DNA of 6,190 bases, from contig JANXYI010000087.1 of assembly GCA_025350085.1 (NCBI GenBank), positions 1-6,190 of the forward strand, read 5' to 3'. Below, in pieces: positions 4,656 through 6,190 of the stretch (the stretch's first letter is position 1; the number at the start of each line of letters is the position of its first letter). Made by a program: the position numbers and the translations under genes. The notes beneath the pieces are model-generated. The model was not told the origin of the DNA. It did no database searches and worked only from the letters and a program-made list of their open reading frames with translations. Source of the stretch: Deltaproteobacteria bacterium. GTDB taxonomy: Bacteria; Desulfobacterota; Desulfovibrionia; Desulfovibrionales; Desulfovibrionaceae.

Positions 4656-4660
4656 AGGAG
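4656..4660 (+). promoter_or_regulatory. Ribosome binding site fixing a GTG start at 4666
   Basis: AGGAG at 4656-4660 stands five bases before GTG 4666-4668, in frame with the downstream protein. The in-frame ATG at 4615 has no Shine-Dalgarno sequence and would add 17 residues without similarity to the family, so the GTG is the better start. Confidence 0.75.
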
Positions 4661-4665
4661 CCTCT

Positions 4666-5409
4666 GTGTCCCTCGCCGCCCTGAACAATCTGCCGCCCCT
4701 GGCGCCCGCCGCGCCCCTGGCGGACAAGCTAGCCCGCAGCAACACAGTGCTCGACGCCGTGCTGGCGGCATTCGCCCCGGCCCGCGTGGCCGTGGCCTAC
4801 ACCGGCGGCAAGGACTCGGGCGTGGCGCTGTTTTTGTGGCGCGAGGCGCTGGCGCGCGCCAACTCCGGCCCGCTCCGGGCCATCAATATCGACACGGGCT
4901 GCAAGTTCCCGCAAGTCATGGCCCTGCGCGACCGGCTCTGCGCGGACTGGGGCGTGGGCCTGACCATCGCCCGGCCTCAGGTGGACCTGTCCGCCTATCC
5001 CGTGGCGCTGGACAAGGTCTCCTGCTGCCGCGACCTGAAGATCATTCCGCTCTGCAAGGCAATCGCCTACACCGGCACACTGGCGTTGTTGACCGGCATC
5101 CGGCGCGACGAGCACCCGTCACGGCTGGCCCGGCCCTACGCGGAACTGCGGGCAGCCACGTTTGATGCTGCGGGCGGCTGTCCCCAACACTGGCAGGTGA
5201 ATCCGATCCTGGACTGGACCGAGATGGATGCCTGGGCGTTCATTACCGGCGAGAATCTGCCCTTTTGCGAGCTGTACCTTGAGGGCTTTCGGTCGCTGGG
5301 CTGCGTGCCCTGCACAAGGCCCGCCGGAGCGGACGCCGACGAGCGCGCGGGCCGCGACCCGGACAAGGAGCGGCAGTTGGAGACCCTGAAGAGTCTGGGG
5401 TATTTCTAG
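4666..5409 (+). CDS. PAPS/APS-reductase-like PP-loop protein with [4Fe-4S] cysteines, no catalytic Cys tail
   Basis: 247 residues from the GTG start. It has the adenine-nucleotide alpha-hydrolase fold of the CysH/CysD superfamily: PP-loop YTGGKDS (45-51), NIDTGCKFPQ (74-83), C120-C121 in KVSCCRDLKIIPL, GIRRDEHPSR (144-153), WQVNPILDWTEMDAW (176-190), and GC213VPC216TRP with ERAGR (226-230). The Cys-Cys...CxxC pattern is that of assimilatory APS reductases, where it holds a [4Fe-4S] cluster. However, the PP-loop is of the ATP-using SGGKDS type (as in CysD or DndC), not the SGAEDV type of APS reductase, and the chain ends at KSLGYF without the C-terminal ECG(I/L)H that carries the catalytic cysteine. 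A true reductase function is therefore doubtful; sulfur transfer or nucleotide activation is possible. It converges on dxs, with a 4-nt overlap. The fold is firm, the reaction open. Confidence 0.85.
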   Translation: MSLAALNNLPPLAPAAPLADKLARSNTVLDAVLAAFAPARVAVAYTGGKDSGVALFLWREALARANSGPLRAINIDTGCKFPQVMALRDRLCADWGVGLTIARPQVDLSAYPVALDKVSCCRDLKIIPLCKAIAYTGTLALLTGIRRDEHPSRLARPYAELRAATFDAAGGCPQHWQVNPILDWTEMDAWAFITGENLPFCELYLEGFRSLGCVPCTRPAGADADERAGRDPDKERQLETLKSLGYF

Positions 5410-6190
5410 GGCTTGCCCGCAACTTCCAGCACCGCGGCCTTGATGCCGTTCTTGTCGATGCCGACCTTGGCGCGCAGCTCTTTCGAGGTGCCGTGCTCGA
5501 TGAACTGGTCCGGGACGCCCACGCGGCGGACCTGGCAGCCAGTGGACTTGCAGGACAGCAGGCCCCGGTCAGCCAGGAGTTCCAGCACAGCCGAGCCGAA
5601 GCCGCCCGCCAGGCAGCCTTCCTCGGCCGTGATGATGCGCGGGAAACGCGCGGCCAGCTCCAGAATCTGGGCCTCGGGCAGGGGCTTGATGAACCGGGCG
5701 TTGAACACGGCCACGGACAGGCCATGCTCGGCCTCCAGTTCCTGCGCGCCCTCGAGCGCCGGGTAGACCCGCGAGCCCAGGGCGATGATGACCGCGTCCG
5801 TGCCGTCGCGCAAGAGCTCGCCCTGGCCCAGCGGCAAGAGGTCCAAAACCTCGGGAGCCTGGGGCACGGTCGCGCCGGGTCCGACCCCGCGCGGGTAGCG
5901 CACGGCCGCCGGGCCAGGCAGGGCCAGCGCGGTCGCCACCATCTGGGCCAGCTCGGCCTCGTCCTTGGGCGCCATGAACACGAGGTTCGGCACGTGGCGC
6001 AGGTAGGCGATGTCGAACACGCCGTGGTGCGTGGCCCCGTCCTCGCCCACCAGCCCGGCGCGGTCCAGGAAGAAATTCACGTTCAGGTTCTGCAGGCAGA
6101 CGTCGTGCACGATCTGGTCGTAGGCGCGCTGCAGGAACGTCGAGTAGATCGCCGCAACCGGGCGCGCGCCCTCGAGCGCGAGACCGGCCG
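5406..6190 (-). CDS. dxs: 1-deoxy-D-xylulose-5-phosphate synthase (5' part beyond window)
   Basis: The last 260 residues are visible, about 40% of the usual 620-640. Dxs is a thiamine-diphosphate enzyme that condenses pyruvate with glyceraldehyde 3-phosphate, the first step of the MEP isoprenoid pathway, and also feeds thiamine and pyridoxal synthesis. The visible part begins inside the pyrimidine-binding domain: AAIYSTFLQRAYDQ, DRAGLVGEDGATHHG, AYLRHVPNLVFMAPKDEAEL and AVRYPRG are classic Dxs stretches close to the Escherichia coli protein. The C-terminal transketolase domain follows (FNARFIKPLPEAQIL, TAEEG, GGFGSAV, VGVPDQFIEHGTSKELRAKVG). The frame is open to the right edge, so the start, and any ispA/xseB neighbours common in bacteria, lie outside. 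Its TAG shares CTAG with the stop of the convergent gene. Confidence 0.97.
   Translation of the reverse strand, partial: AGLALEGARPVAAIYSTFLQRAYDQIVHDVCLQNLNVNFFLDRAGLVGEDGATHHGVFDIAYLRHVPNLVFMAPKDEAELAQMVATALALPGPAAVRYPRGVGPGATVPQAPEVLDLLPLGQGELLRDGTDAVIIALGSRVYPALEGAQELEAEHGLSVAVFNARFIKPLPEAQILELAARFPRIITAEEGCLAGGFGSAVLELLADRGLLSCKSTGCQVRRVGVPDQFIEHGTSKELRAKVGIDKNGIKAAVLEVAGKP

Noticed and set aside
4615..4665. ATG at 4615 as the start of the PAPS-reductase-like gene
   Set aside because: It has no Shine-Dalgarno sequence, whereas GTG 4666 has AGGAG five bases upstream; the extra 17 residues resemble no part of the family.
6108..6110. GTG at 6110 as the dxs start
   Set aside because: The frame stays open to the window edge and the residues upstream (AAIYSTFLQRAYDQ) are conserved Dxs sequence, so the true start lies outside.

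Overview
The window looks like chromosomal DNA from a GC-rich (roughly two-thirds G+C by eye) member of the Desulfovibrionaceae. Three things point there: a 62-residue ferredoxin that closely resembles Desulfovibrio africanus ferredoxin III as I remember it, an operon of YkgJ-type, TPR and HEAT proteins of a kind I associate with Desulfovibrio vulgaris and relatives (the HEAT protein resembles the family named after DVU0298), and a dxs gene with good similarity to bacterial Dxs. This placement rests on recalled protein similarity; no search was run.

Layout. Positions 1-2384 carry a four-gene operon read leftward: a 337-residue YkgJ-type cysteine-cluster protein with a lysine/alanine-rich tail, a 131-residue protein of unknown function, a five-TPR protein, and a HEAT-repeat protein cut by the left edge. 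Gene spacing is 3 nt, then a 4-nt ATGA overlap, then 63 nt holding a hairpin. A sigma70-type promoter lies at 2450-2478. Positions 2495-2676 are non-coding and hold two intrinsic terminators on the minus strand. The ferredoxin gene (2700-2888, minus) is read from a strong-looking promoter about 140 nt upstream, back to back with the promoter of a plus-strand M29-family aminopeptidase (3178-4377). An antisense-oriented tRNA-Arg(ACG) follows at 4448-4523 with its own promoter and terminator. Next comes a plus-strand PAPS-reductase-like protein (4666-5409), which meets the 3' end of dxs (5406-6190, minus, cut by the right edge) tail to tail, the two stop codons sharing one CTAG.

How the genes relate. 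Each of the right-hand genes appears to be its own transcription unit. The leftward operon is the only clear multi-gene unit. Its mix of a metal-binding cysteine protein with two scaffold-type repeat proteins suggests protein assembly or metal handling, but that is inference. Redox and sulfur chemistry recur: a ferredoxin with an Asp in place of one cluster cysteine, a cysteine-rich YkgJ protein, and a PP-loop protein that keeps the four [4Fe-4S] cysteines of APS reductase but lacks the catalytic C-terminal cysteine.

I see no mobile element, CRISPR array, rRNA or phage gene. The points most worth a second look are the PAPS-reductase-like protein, the Asp-ligated ferredoxin, the uncharacterised operon with its odd YkgJ fusion, and the paired hairpins with identical arms between the ferredoxin and that operon.
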